Assembly: GCA_013122435.1 (NCBI GenBank)
Contig: WYDT01000019.1
Span: 78,272 to 142,271 of the forward strand
From: Chloroflexi bacterium AL-N1
GTDB lineage: Bacteria > Chloroflexota > Chloroflexia > Chloroflexales > Roseiflexaceae
Direction of reading: 5' to 3'
DNA length: 64,000 nt
The stretch's first letter is position 1, and each line of letters opens with the position of its first letter. The notes beneath the pieces were generated by a model. It was not told where the DNA came from, did no database searches, and saw only the letters and a program-made list of their open reading frames with translations. Position numbers and translations under genes: made by a program. Positions 37,018 through 46,654 of this stretch are shown piece by piece.

Positions 37018-38091
37018 TTAACTGGCAATCTTATTACCTGGATGGTGGTTAGCAAGATACGCACCTTCCCCTGCCCGATAGGCATCCAGCAAGTTCTTGA
37101 GCCAGATAAAGACCTGAGGTGTGCCCTGACGAATAACCATTTGGTGCAACAACATCAGACCATCTTGATCGAGTCGTGCAAATACTTTTAGAACCTGCCT
37201 CAGATCATGGCGGTATGACGTATAAACTGTTGGGGCGGGTCGAAAAGTCCAGGGAACATTGGAGTCAATATTATAACGATTCAACATAATGGATGTTGTA
37301 TGCAAAACCGTATTCACACAGGGCCATACACTTTGAATTATTTCCAAAGAACGCGCAGTAATAACTTCAGCTAATCGACTCATTGCAAACTGATCGGTTC
37401 CATAGATGACTGATTGTTGGTACCCCCCAACCACCACAATTGCTGTGTCTTCCCAGGCAAAACGGTATCGCCAGCACTCCTGAACGGTGCTTGGTACCTG
37501 AAGTGTAGCATAATCCAGGGAAGCTACAATCCGCTCAAGCGTTGGCAGCGGAAGAGCCAAGCCATCTGGGTGTACCAATGGCATCAGTGTCACGGGATGT
37601 TGACGCTGTCGATCTGGGTTGCGTGCTGATATAGTACTTTTACCCACATGTATTGACGGTGCAACAATCGAGCGTTTATCAGACTTAGATAACACTCTCT
37701 CTCGTTTTCTAGTACGGCTTGGCATGGTCCTACGGATATTACGATCAATACTATCGAATAGATGATCAAGATCAAATGGCTTATCAAGCACCGCTGCAGC
37801 AGGGTACAAATGACGTTTTATCGTTTGCGAGGGATGGGCACTCATTAAGATAATGGGGATATGTGCAAAACGACTGCTACGAAGATAAGATAGAACATCC
37901 AAACCAGACATGCCTGGCATTACCAAATCAAGCAAAATGATATCGGGGGGATGTGTAGCAATGGCGGTAAGGGCTGTTTCACCAGTGTTTGCAGAGCGGA
38001 CGATATATCCTTCCTCCTGTAAAATAGTGGACAGGAGATCGATGATGTATGATTTATCATCAACAATAAATACGGTCCCTCGGTACGCCAT
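37018..38091 (-). CDS. Response regulator with unrecognised C-terminal domain
   Basis: A 357-residue protein. The N-terminal receiver is intact: Asp11-Asp12 (VFIVDDKS), phospho-acceptor Asp55 (ILLDLVMPGMSG), SAHP switch residue and VLDKPF Lys. After a basic linker (about residues 120-165) comes a 190-residue domain that matches no DNA-binding family I know. It is rich in hydrophobic strands and helices (LERIVASLDYATLQV, VVGGYQQSVIYG) and could be an output or protein-interaction module. It is monocistronic, and a kinase partner is not adjacent. Confidence 0.85.
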   Translation of the reverse strand: MAYRGTVFIVDDKSYIIDLLSTILQEEGYIVRSANTGETALTAIATHPPDIILLDLVMPGMSGLDVLSYLRSSRFAHIPIILMSAHPSQTIKRHLYPAAAVLDKPFDLDHLFDSIDRNIRRTMPSRTRKRERVLSKSDKRSIVAPSIHVGKSTISARNPDRQRQHPVTLMPLVHPDGLALPLPTLERIVASLDYATLQVPSTVQECWRYRFAWEDTAIVVVGGYQQSVIYGTDQFAMSRLAEVITARSLEIIQSVWPCVNTVLHTTSIMLNRYNIDSNVPWTFRPAPTVYTSYRHDLRQVLKVFARLDQDGLMLLHQMVIRQGTPQVFIWLKNLLDAYRAGEGAYLANHHPGNKIAS

Positions 38092-38430
38092 ACCGTTCCT
38101 CGTACCACCTTGTGATCAAAGAATTGCTATCCTACAAGCATCTCCAAAATCCCACTTTTATCTGGAACTCAAATATTTAGCAATGTTTATATATCTGTGT
38201 ACATGTGTAGTATACCATGCCCACCAATTAATACATATTTAATTTCTTAAAGATTCGGTAACATTAGCTCCATCCAGGAAATGGACATATAGCTTTTAGA
38301 AACTCAGATATCCAGAAATCCCCCGATTTCCTCACACTTGGTCATACGAGTACCAAAAACGCATATCCTTTCGAATACACACAATTGATCTGTGTATCAC
38401 AAATTTATTGAAGTAGGATCAGTAACCGAA
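38092..38430. other. Gene-free gap
   Basis: AT-rich intergenic DNA between two minus-strand genes. It holds the promoter region of the response regulator gene. I see no coding region, strong hairpin or repeat here. Confidence 0.5.
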
Positions 38431-38715
38431 CTATTTACGATATCTTTTGAAGAGCACAGAATACTGCAAAGATGCCGCTCGACGGACAATCTGATCATCA
38501 ATATGTGAATGTGATAATGGTGAAGCGCAATTCTGTTCAAACCACATATTCACATACATCCGTTCGTTTGTACCGCCACTAAATTCACTATCTACAAAAT
38601 CGGCAGTAAAGGCCTGAATAATAGCCTCAGGGGTTGTATCATAATCCTGTGCGATATGAATGAGCTTTTGGACTTCTTGCTCAGTAAGTGTTACAGTTAT
38701 CGTCGCATTGCTCAT
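38431..38715 (-). CDS. Small hypothetical protein, possibly ribbon-helix-helix-like
   Basis: A 94-residue product. The N-terminus (TITVTLTEQEVQKLIHIAQDYDTTPEAIIQAFTADF) reads as a strand plus two helices, as in small CopG/antitoxin-like proteins. The C-terminal part has GGTNERMYVNMWFEQ and a basic end. Such a protein could bind DNA or a partner, but there is no adjacent toxin gene. TTTGCTCC-type pyrimidine-rich sequence precedes the ATG; on the minus strand this gives GGGAGC about ten bases upstream. Confidence 0.6.
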   Translation of the reverse strand: MSNATITVTLTEQEVQKLIHIAQDYDTTPEAIIQAFTADFVDSEFSGGTNERMYVNMWFEQNCASPLSHSHIDDQIVRRAASLQYSVLFKRYRK

Positions 38716-39085
38716 CGCAGTTTTGCTCCCTTTTATTGCACCATTGCGTATCTTTACTACTCATTGAGAGAAATAAATATTATGGAGGCTCTGTCTAGTA
38801 TTTTGAACTATGACACGATATTTTTACGCCATCCACATCTTTTTTTCAACGTTCAATGAATATACATAGCTTTGTATTGCAAAAGATATAGCATCTTGTC
38901 TGGTAAGATGGTCAACACGTAACCGATACGGACGTTAGGATAGTTCGGATGTGGAAAAAGCTATGAAATTTCAATCTGTGGTTATTAATTCTCAACATCA
39001 ACAAGATATTAACAGCAATATAGGTTAAAGTGCGCTCCCAAAAGCACTAGCTATGATGATAAAGATGAGAATATCGATACTCCAA
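38716..39085. other. Gene-free gap
   Basis: AT-rich DNA with no convincing gene. A 21-codon frame at 38963 lacks a ribosome site and is not called. Confidence 0.5.
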
Positions 39086-40009
39086 CTAGTGTCGAAATTC
39101 TTTCGGGGTAACACCAACTCGATGTTTGAATAGTTGACTGAAGTGACTCTGGCTCCTATAACCAATGTGATGGGAGATCAGAAGAATCGACTAATCGGTA
39201 CTACGTAATAGCTGTTTAGCTCGTTCAATACGACGGTCAATGATGTACTGATGTGGTGGTATCCCTACGGTCTGTTTAAATAAGCGCGCAAAATGATATT
39301 CACTTAAAGCAGACAATTGTGCCAAATCAGCCAGCTTAATATCATCGCATAGATGAGCTTCAATATATTCATCAACACATTGGATAACTCTAAGTGACAA
39401 CTTTCCTTGATATTCCTTCACTTGAAATTCCTGTGCAGTGTAATGAGACAACAAATGTATAGATGCTAGTTGCATCAACTGTTTAGCATAGAGTCGTCCA
39501 AACAGGGATCGGCGTTTCGCTTCGGTTCCGAGTGAGCGAACAACGTGCTCAAGCATGGGGTCTTGCGCCGGAAAGCTGTCAACAAACTCAATACGCTCAT
39601 AATCTCGCTCAATACCTTCGCAAGCAGAGCGCAAAAGTACTGGATCAATGTTCACGTGAATAATACTGGTTGCTGAGTCCCAGGTAGTAAGATAGTTTTC
39701 AAGAATGTGATCTGGTGATGGGATCAACATATCTCCTGGATAAAGCGTCTCTGAGAATATGACTCTACCAACTTGATCGAGATCGCGACAATGATGTGGT
39801 GGACCTGTTGTTAACAAAATTTGATGGATAGGTGCTATTGATCCAATAGGAATGGGATCAAATTGTGGCCCTATGTTATGAAAACAATGAACCCTTCCCT
39901 GAAGCCAAGAATCACGCATTGTCTGAATTATTTTGGTGGACGAAATACCGCTGAGAAACTGCTCTTCCCAGAAGTCTATCCTATTCTGCTGATATTCACT
40001 GTCAATCAT
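39086..40009 (-). pseudogene. AraC-family regulator interrupted by an in-frame TAG
   Basis: The first 272 codons encode a divergent sensor domain and the first half of an AraC-type DNA-binding domain (DDIKLADLAQLSALSEYHFARLFKQTVGIPPHQYI, RRIERAKQLLRSTD). A TAG then follows at 39191-39193. Directly after it, in the same frame, the second helix-turn-helix continues to a normal stop at 39086: SILLISHHIGYRSQSHFSQLFKHRVGVTPKEF. The alignment to the family is gap-free across the TAG, so a single nonsense change has cut off the second DNA-binding helix. Without readthrough the protein should bind DNA poorly. Confidence 0.85.
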
Positions 40010-40095
40010 AATGCTCTGACATCAAAGTTGGGTCAACATCTATAACATGTCCGAGAGGGAAAGTAGCGTTCAATGTCTTCAATGAAGCTCAGGAG

Positions 40096-40689
40096 TTATT
40101 CCCTAACAGCTTTACGATAATTTCGCGCCTCCCATACGGCCTTCAAAGCCACCGAGACCAGCGAGATAAATTGGACAAAATGATGTTCATCTTCCTCTGT
40201 AAACTCACCCTCACATTTGTCGGAAAGCTGTAACAACCCCCAGTTTGTACCATCCTGACTCACTAACGGTGCTGCCATCCATCCACGCATTGGTGGATGC
40301 TTGTCTCTCTCCGTACCAAACTGCTTCCACTCTGGATGTGCTTCAAGTTCAGACTAGATCAACCGAACCAGCTTATTATGCTCAAGCACCCAGCCATGAA
40401 TGCCGTATCCGGTAGCAAGAGTTTGATATGCAGCCCAAGCTGCATACTTTTCTGATAGGGAGAAAAACTTCCGTATTGGAAAACCACCCCTTCTGGACGA
40501 TAATAGCTGCTGCTGATTGATGAGCACCAATAAGAGCACATATGATTTAGCCGTACTTAACACTTTGTTAGCACCTTCCACAAAAGCTTCATCTATTTCG
40601 CCAGGATTAGACATTATTGGGTTAGAAGTTGCATCAGTAACCTGGTTTTTGTATACATTTGTGTAAGCTGATTTAACAGGATCGTTCAT
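40096..40689 (-). pseudogene. GAF-domain protein interrupted by an in-frame TAG
   Basis: A single GAF domain of the type found in photoreceptor and PAS/GAF kinase families. The first part ends HNKLVRLI at a TAG (about 40354-40356). The same frame goes on with SELEAHPEWKQFGTERDKHPPMRGWMAAPLVSQDG and GEFTEEDEHHFVQFISLVSVALK. The family has Gln (CAG) where the TAG lies (RLTQAELEAHP), so one C-to-T change explains it. Full length would be about 197 residues. No output domain is attached. It lies next to the AraC pseudogene. Confidence 0.8.
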
Positions 40690-40962
40690 ACAAAAGGTTC
40701 TTCTTGGCTCGGCAGCTTAAATTGTTACAGTGTATGATCAGTGTATCAGAAGCTTTTTGTTTGCATACTAGCTAAATGGGTAGGGTATGGAGTGCAATTG
40801 TGGACATACGATGGGTCGCTCAGGATAGACCCGAACAACCCATAAAAGTGTATGTGTAAAATCGATATAGCTCTGTACAGTCAGGTATATGAATCACTGT
40901 GATGAAAAGGACCGTTCATCACGGGAGATGTATCATCATACTTATTTCATATTTGGAAATGA

Positions 40963-42449
40963 TCAGATACGTTCCAAGTACAAACGAACGATATTGGCAG
41001 GCTCCTGACCTCCTTCCAAAAAATTACCAGTTGTCAAAAACAGAAGTTCGTCACCACTCGGGCTGGCAGGATCGGAGAATACAGCCGTACACCCATCACA
41101 ACCACTCTCTATAACATTTGACACATTTCCGTTCGGATCAATGCTGAGAACAGCTTCAGCATGGGTTGTGGCGTATATTGTGCCATCTATAGCCACCATA
41201 AAATCGTCAATCGGTCCTGTATCTGCAAAGACAGAAGGAACGCCATCAGGCATGGAACCAGTTAACGGCAACTTCATTAATGTTCCCCGCGAACTGTTGG
41301 AGATGAGTAGAGTATTATCAACCACCTTAATTCCATTCGCCCCCGGACGAAACTCTTCGACAGACGGATCTTGCGCGAGCAACTCGTCCTGTAACCAGGA
41401 CGAAACTGAACCATCCTCTGGATCAAAAACCCATAGAGTAGCCGCTATCGAGTCTGCTATCAAATACCTTTCATCAGGAAGCTGTGTCATGCCATTGAGA
41501 AATCTAGCGTCTGGAACAGTAATGACTTCTTGTACACTTCCATCAGTAGTTAATTGCAGCAGTTGGTTGCTGGCAGTAAATTCATCAGGACTCTCAGTAA
41601 AAGGAATATTATGAGCACTGATCAGAAATCCTTGCGGCAACACTAATACTGCTACAGGATGGGCAGGAAGTTGCGCTACCTCTTCAACTTCGTTGTTTGC
41701 TTTGTAGGCATACAGCGCCTTTTCAAAATAGTTTGTAAAATACAGTGTTCCATCATCCGCTATATCACCATTTTCCAAAAAATCTCCATTCTGAAATTCG
41801 GCAACCACTTCAAGAGGCTGTGCCGCCCCCATCTGGAACCCTCTCTCCGTCGGTCGACCAGAGGGGTCACACATCGAGTCAGTACGTTTGCCAGGGTACA
41901 AAAACCTATCTTCAATCGAAATGACATCATAGTCTGCCTGACATTCTTCAATAGACTCTATAAATGAACATCCCTCTGCTGATACATCTACTTTTTTGTT
42001 AAGCGACAGATCGCAAGACTCGAAACCAAGTGATGCAATGGCATCGATATCATCCGTCTGTAATGTAAGAGACTTTTGATCAAATGAAAAGGTCCCCTCA
42101 AACGCATTTTCCAGCACGGGTGAGGGACCTGTAATATCATAAGGTCCTTCATAATCGATTGCAAACAAAGAGAAAGTTGTTGCTTCGTCACCAAAAACCT
42201 CTATTTTGATAGACCAACGATCTGCTCAACATTAAGAGTGCGGAGTGCATATGAGTTCTCACCGGGTTCTGGTGCCACACTCCGCCAACCTCCTATAAGC
42301 TCCTCCTGAAATGCAGAAATATCACTCTCTGCAACAGATACACCCTCATTAAGTGCCAACTCACTGCTCGGAGTAATTGTGCAGGCTGTCACAAACAAAG
42401 CCAATATAAGAAGGGCAAGTGCTTGTGCTTTTGAATATGTTGGACTCAT
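40963..42449 (-). pseudogene. Lipoprotein with SMP-30-like propeller, split by a -1 shift
   Basis: The gene starts at 42449 with a signal peptide and lipobox (LFVTAC), followed by GGWRSVAPEPGENSYALRTL. The frame stops at 42201-42203 (LSK then TAG). The -1 frame overlaps at the run AAAA and continues as IEVFGDEATTFSLFAIDYEGPYD without a start signal of its own. It then gives a 400-residue region with a Cys-containing beta domain and an SMP-30/gluconolactonase-type propeller (NGDIADDGTLYFTN, GANGIKVVDNTLLISN, DDFMVAIDGTIYATTH). Adding one A restores a single reading frame of about 495 residues. A sequencing error in the short A run is possible. Confidence 0.7.
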
Positions 42450-42489
42450 CTTATTACCTTATTCCATTACACGCATCAGTTAGAGATGG

Positions 42490-43236
42490 TTACTGCCCTA
42501 ATGCCTGGACAACCAATTTGGCAGCATTGCTCCCGGCATACTGCTGTTGACCAGTTATCAAATTACCATCGCGTATGGCAAATGGCTTGAACATGCTATC
42601 AACCATAAAATTGGTGTTTGGTAACTTTCTAGCTTCGGCCTCAATCCGAAAAGGTTGGATCTGTTGCCCAACAAAACTATCTGCATAATCCTCTTCCGAG
42701 TCAGCAAATCCGGTCCACGTTTTACCATCTACAAGCAGATTGCCATTTGATAGGCGTGCTTTGAGCAAAATACAGGTCGCGTGGCAAATAACTGCTGTCA
42801 TTTTGCCACTTTCATAGAAACGAGCTACAAATGCATGCAATTTCTCATCATTGTAGAAGGTGTACATTGGTCCCTGCCCTCCTACCAGAAGAATTGCATC
42901 GTAATCATCTCCACGAATATCACTCAGAGGGATACTGTTTTCGATCAGTGCCATATGCTTGGGAGAGTTGATAAAGCCCAGGCTGATGAGATCATCTGCC
43001 GAGTAGCCACTTTCATCACGCGGGTCACTGAACCCATCCCCTTTCAACGAACCACCGTCTGGGCTGATAATGTCAACGTCGTAACCGTTCTCAGAAAACT
43101 CCCAATATGGATGCGTTAATTCGCCCCACCAAAAACCGATTGGCCAGCCCGTTTGCTCAGAGACACTCGGGTTAGAGGCAATGATGGCAACGCGTTTGGG
43201 CTTACCTGGGGTTAGCATATCGATTGCTTTACTCAT
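42490..43236 (-). CDS. DJ-1/PfpI-family class I glutamine amidotransferase-like protein
   Basis: A 248-residue cytoplasmic protein of the DJ-1/ThiJ/PfpI superfamily, near the Hsp31/glyoxalase III group. The elbow Cys lies in TAVICHATCILL. Upstream are the acidic residue in WGELTHPYWEF and the LLVGGQGPMYTF loop. TGQQQYAGSNAAKLVVQAL is the usual C-terminal signature. Family members act as glyoxalases, chaperones or deglycases; which applies here is unknown. The start at 43236 has AGGAGG seven bases upstream; an extension to 43281 is unsupported. Confidence 0.88.
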   Translation of the reverse strand: MSKAIDMLTPGKPKRVAIIASNPSVSEQTGWPIGFWWGELTHPYWEFSENGYDVDIISPDGGSLKGDGFSDPRDESGYSADDLISLGFINSPKHMALIENSIPLSDIRGDDYDAILLVGGQGPMYTFYNDEKLHAFVARFYESGKMTAVICHATCILLKARLSNGNLLVDGKTWTGFADSEEDYADSFVGQQIQPFRIEAEARKLPNTNFMVDSMFKPFAIRDGNLITGQQQYAGSNAAKLVVQALGQ

Positions 43237-43395
43237 GTGAATCCTCCTATGAAATACATTTCTATGACTCAAAACTAACACAGAAGGGGACTCTGGTAAT
43301 GCGGATTCTTGTCACGAATTATCGGGATCTTGCAGAGTAACAGAGAAAACCATTATGTAAACGACAATGGAAAACATGCTCCTCTCTAAAACTCT

Positions 43396-44154
43396 TTACA
43401 GATCTAATGTTGCACCTGCCTGATACACCACACGCTCACCATCCCTGAAAACCGACACCGTCTGTTGCCCCATGATAATCCAGTTGGACTGATCCGGTGC
43501 TGTGTGACGTACGAGTGCGGTGTCCTCGTCGACACCAATGACAACAATGCCTTCTGGTGCTGATGCCAGCATCTGTTGGAAGGTATCCGGTTCAATAAAA
43601 GCGGTAATACGATCAAAGTGGGGCAAAACGGCCAATCCTGGCACAAGGCCGAATGCAGGTGTCCATTGTGGTGGCTGACCACTCACTGCGGCGCGCACAT
43701 TCAGCGTATAACTACCGAGCATCATCGCCCCGGCGCTGCATCCAGCAAGCACGGCTCCTTGTTCGTAGCCATCTACCAACGCATCCCACGCAGGCGTATC
43801 CCGCAATGTCTCTACAACATACTGTGGATTACCGCCAGAAAAGTAGTATAGATCGGCGTGACGTATAGCTGCCGCAACTTTGGGGTTATTTGCATCTTCA
43901 CGGGTTACCAACATCACCGGCGTAACTTCGGCATCCAATGCCTCGAAATGCTTTACACCCATATTATTCCAACGCTGCGGCATGCCCTGCTCCAGGCCAC
44001 TCGCAGTGGGCAATATTACCACACGCTTCTTGCGTACACTACTAATTGTGTCTAATAAATAGCGATCAGTAGTGTTCATTGCGTTGGTATATTCGCCTGA
44101 ACCCACCAGAGCGATGGTCCCTGACATCGCACGTTGTACGTTAGCTCTGTGCAT
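43396..44154 (-). CDS. S51-family peptidase-like protein (second copy)
   Basis: A 252-residue class I amidotransferase-like protein of the S51/cyanophycinase family. The nucleophile elbow is AGCSAGAMML. LYYFSGGNPQYV forms the substrate loop, and the C-terminal segment is VVIGVDEDTALVRH. It differs from the copy at 33678-34379 in loops and length, so each probably has its own substrate. AAGGA lies seven bases before the ATG at 44154; an inner ATG (MSGTIALVGSG) is an alternative. It lies 79 bases downstream of the CysRS-glycosyltransferase gene and may share its transcript. Confidence 0.85.
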   Translation of the reverse strand: MHRANVQRAMSGTIALVGSGEYTNAMNTTDRYLLDTISSVRKKRVVILPTASGLEQGMPQRWNNMGVKHFEALDAEVTPVMLVTREDANNPKVAAAIRHADLYYFSGGNPQYVVETLRDTPAWDALVDGYEQGAVLAGCSAGAMMLGSYTLNVRAAVSGQPPQWTPAFGLVPGLAVLPHFDRITAFIEPDTFQQMLASAPEGIVVIGVDEDTALVRHTAPDQSNWIIMGQQTVSVFRDGERVVYQAGATLDL

Positions 44155-44233
44155 AATTCATTCCTTACTATTGGGATTCTAGAGACTCACAAAGCACTGT
44201 AACCCTTGCAAGTCTCTGTAAGCTATTTCGCTG

Positions 44234-46621
44234 TTACACTACCGTATCGTGGTAATGTGGATGCTCGTGATCGTGATCGGGCCAATGCTGATGTTTGTGT
44301 GTATGCGGCTGTCCCAATGGCGGCATATCCTCGGGAGCATGGGTGTGATCACCCATCAGATGATGTGGATGATCATGTCCAAACCAACGATTGGCAGCGA
44401 CAAAATTCTGGGCCTGCAGACTCTGCCCATGATGCCAGCGTCGCCGAAAGATGTCGTAGTTCTTTTTGCTCTTGGTAGCACGATCTTCTTCGTTTAAGCT
44501 GTACCACTCAAGATGGGGATGCTTCTCAATACGATTCACTACTTCGGGACACACGATGACATCGTATCCAGCCGTTTTGAACATAAAGCTCTCATAAATA
44601 TCGAGCAATCGATAAAAACGGAATTTCTCATCAAACCACCCAACCTCAGGAAGCACTGCCCGCCTGAGAGCCATCAAATAACCCTCGACTGCATCGACAC
44701 GGGGGCCATTGCTCTCATAAAACTCTTTGAGATCGTCTGTTTCCAGACCATACGGCCCAACCAGACCAACTAGTTCATTTGAAAGCGCCGTTTCAAGTGG
44801 TGTCCAGATATCACCTTGCAATTCGATTGATGTATCTAACAACACCACGACACGACCACGGCTTGCACGCATAGTTGCATTCCGGCCTGCTGCAAAACCA
44901 GTATTGTGGTCGGCAAAGAGCACCGTTAAAGGAATGGCTTCACCGTTTATGTCACACAACCCACGTCGCACCAGATCCTGCAGATAGGGCACGGTATCAT
45001 CGGTTGAGCCATTATCGACTACCACGACTTCGAGGTTGCGCCTCTGCCGATTGCGGGCAATGCTCTCAATACAACGCTGAAGATCAGCACGGCTGTCACG
45101 AGCGAGGAGATTGACCGAGAACTCATAGAGATCAGCCTCGGCGGTCTGATCCACGACATCCAGCGCTCGGGTGATGGTGATAAATTCCTCTTCGGATGGT
45201 CGTGCTTCTACGATTGGTCCCTTCCGAGTATCTCGGACGGCATAACCAGACACAATGATCTGTTCGCGCAGGGCATCGGCCTGAGCAAAGTTCTTGGCGA
45301 CACGTAACCCCTCACGTTCGTTAATCAGTGCTATTAGTTGCGCTGGAAGCTCGATGGAAGGCTCTTCTACCGGATTGTGCAGTGCCTCCGCGAGTTGCAG
45401 CCCCAGCACCTGATCGACATCAAGCAGTATTGCCAGTTGCAGATCTGTCGGCAGTGGCGTACCACGACCACGGAGCATGTCCCACACAATCGCAAGTGCC
45501 AACGGAATATTGAGATCACGCGCTATGGCAGCACAAATCTGCTGGTATGGTTCGGTTGATCGCACCAGCTCGCACTCTGGCAAGCGATCCAGCTCAACAG
45601 TCTGGGCCAGATGCCACACCGCCTGACGCAGACGATACAACGACTTTTGCGCGGCACGTAAGGCACTGAAGGTAAAGTTGAGGCGACTGCGATAGTGCAC
45701 CGTCGCAAAGAGATAGCGCAACGCCATTGGCTCAAAACCGCGTGCCTCAATATCTTCGAGTGTGTACGCATTACCCGTCGATTTGGCCATCTTCAGCCCA
45801 TCGGCCAGGAGGTGCTGGGCATGCACCCAGATGTTCACAAAACGCTCGTCAGTGAAGCCTTCGCTCTGAGCCAGTTCACATTCGTGATGAGGAAAAATGT
45901 TATCTACACCACCTGTGTGAATGTCAAAGTGTCGACCCAGGTATTTGATCGACATCGCACTACATTCGATATGCCAGCCAGGAAAGCCACGCCCCCACGG
46001 GCTATCCCATGCCATCTCACGCCCCGGTTCAGCCAATTTCCAGAGGGGGAAATCTTCAGGATTGCGTCGCTGGGTGTTCAGCGTATCACGGACACCCTCC
46101 ATCAGGTTTGCAAGCAGATTGCCCGACAACTGGCCATAATCAGGGTAATTATGAATGTCAAAAAAGACATTGCCATCGACCACATAAGCCAGACCCTTAC
46201 GCTCCAACTCTTGAACAATCTCGATCATTTCGGCGATGTGTTCGGTTGCGCGGGGGAAAACCTGGGCTGGTAATATATTCATACGCGCTTCGTCATCAAG
46301 AAAAGAATCTGTATAGAATTGAGCTATATCTGCGGAGGACTTTCTTTCCTGGCGGGCCTGTGCCAGAATCTTGTCTTCGCCCTGGTCAAGCCGTTCTACA
46401 CGCATATGCCCAACGTCGGTGATATTCTTGACATGCAACACTTCCAAACCTTCCGATACAAGTGCACGCCGCACCCAATCGGCCATAAGAAAGGTCCGCA
46501 GATTACCAATATGAATATTACGATACACGGTCGGACCACAGGAATATATCTTAACGATTCCTGGCTCAATCGGCTCGACTGATTCTATTTTTCTTGAAAG
46601 TGTATTGTATAACTTAAGCAT
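44234..46621 (-). CDS. cysS: Fusion: cysteinyl-tRNA synthetase, GT2 glycosyltransferase, His-rich tail
   Basis: A 795-residue three-part protein. Residues 1-480 are a class I cysteinyl-tRNA synthetase. HIGN (37-40) and KMAKS (277-281) form the ATP site. The zinc ligands Cys28, Cys220, His245 and Glu249 are all present, and a C-terminal anticodon-type domain follows (KNFAQADALREQIIVSGYAVRD). Residues about 498-735 are a family 2 glycosyltransferase (EVVVVDNGSTDDTV, HNTGFAAGRNATM, VVVLLDTSIE). Residues 749-792 form a His-rich tail with about 16 His (HDHPHHLMGDHTH, HTHKHQHW, HDHEHPHYH). One continuous frame joins all three, with AAGGAG nine bases before the ATG. The synthetase looks functional. 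The role of the fusion is unknown. Confidence 0.93.
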   Translation of the reverse strand: MLKLYNTLSRKIESVEPIEPGIVKIYSCGPTVYRNIHIGNLRTFLMADWVRRALVSEGLEVLHVKNITDVGHMRVERLDQGEDKILAQARQERKSSADIAQFYTDSFLDDEARMNILPAQVFPRATEHIAEMIEIVQELERKGLAYVVDGNVFFDIHNYPDYGQLSGNLLANLMEGVRDTLNTQRRNPEDFPLWKLAEPGREMAWDSPWGRGFPGWHIECSAMSIKYLGRHFDIHTGGVDNIFPHHECELAQSEGFTDERFVNIWVHAQHLLADGLKMAKSTGNAYTLEDIEARGFEPMALRYLFATVHYRSRLNFTFSALRAAQKSLYRLRQAVWHLAQTVELDRLPECELVRSTEPYQQICAAIARDLNIPLALAIVWDMLRGRGTPLPTDLQLAILLDVDQVLGLQLAEALHNPVEEPSIELPAQLIALINEREGLRVAKNFAQADALREQIIVSGYAVRDTRKGPIVEARPSEEEFITITRALDVVDQTAEADLYEFSVNLLARDSRADLQRCIESIARNRQRRNLEVVVVDNGSTDDTVPYLQDLVRRGLCDINGEAIPLTVLFADHNTGFAAGRNATMRASRGRVVVLLDTSIELQGDIWTPLETALSNELVGLVGPYGLETDDLKEFYESNGPRVDAVEGYLMALRRAVLPEVGWFDEKFRFYRLLDIYESFMFKTAGYDVIVCPEVVNRIEKHPHLEWYSLNEEDRATKSKKNYDIFRRRWHHGQSLQAQNFVAANRWFGHDHPHHLMGDHTHAPEDMPPLGQPHTHKHQHWPDHDHEHPHYHDTVV

Positions 46622-46654
46622 GGATCTGGCTCCTTGATGTTCTCATGATCTTTA

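Noticed and set aside
38963..39028. 21-codon plus-strand frame in the gap before the AraC pseudogene
   Set aside because: No ribosome site, no hydrophobic or family pattern; probably chance.
39191..40356. Amber codon recoding across the genome
   Set aside because: Clearly intact genes such as gltB end in TAG, so TAG is a normal stop here. The two in-frame TAGs are better read as mutations.
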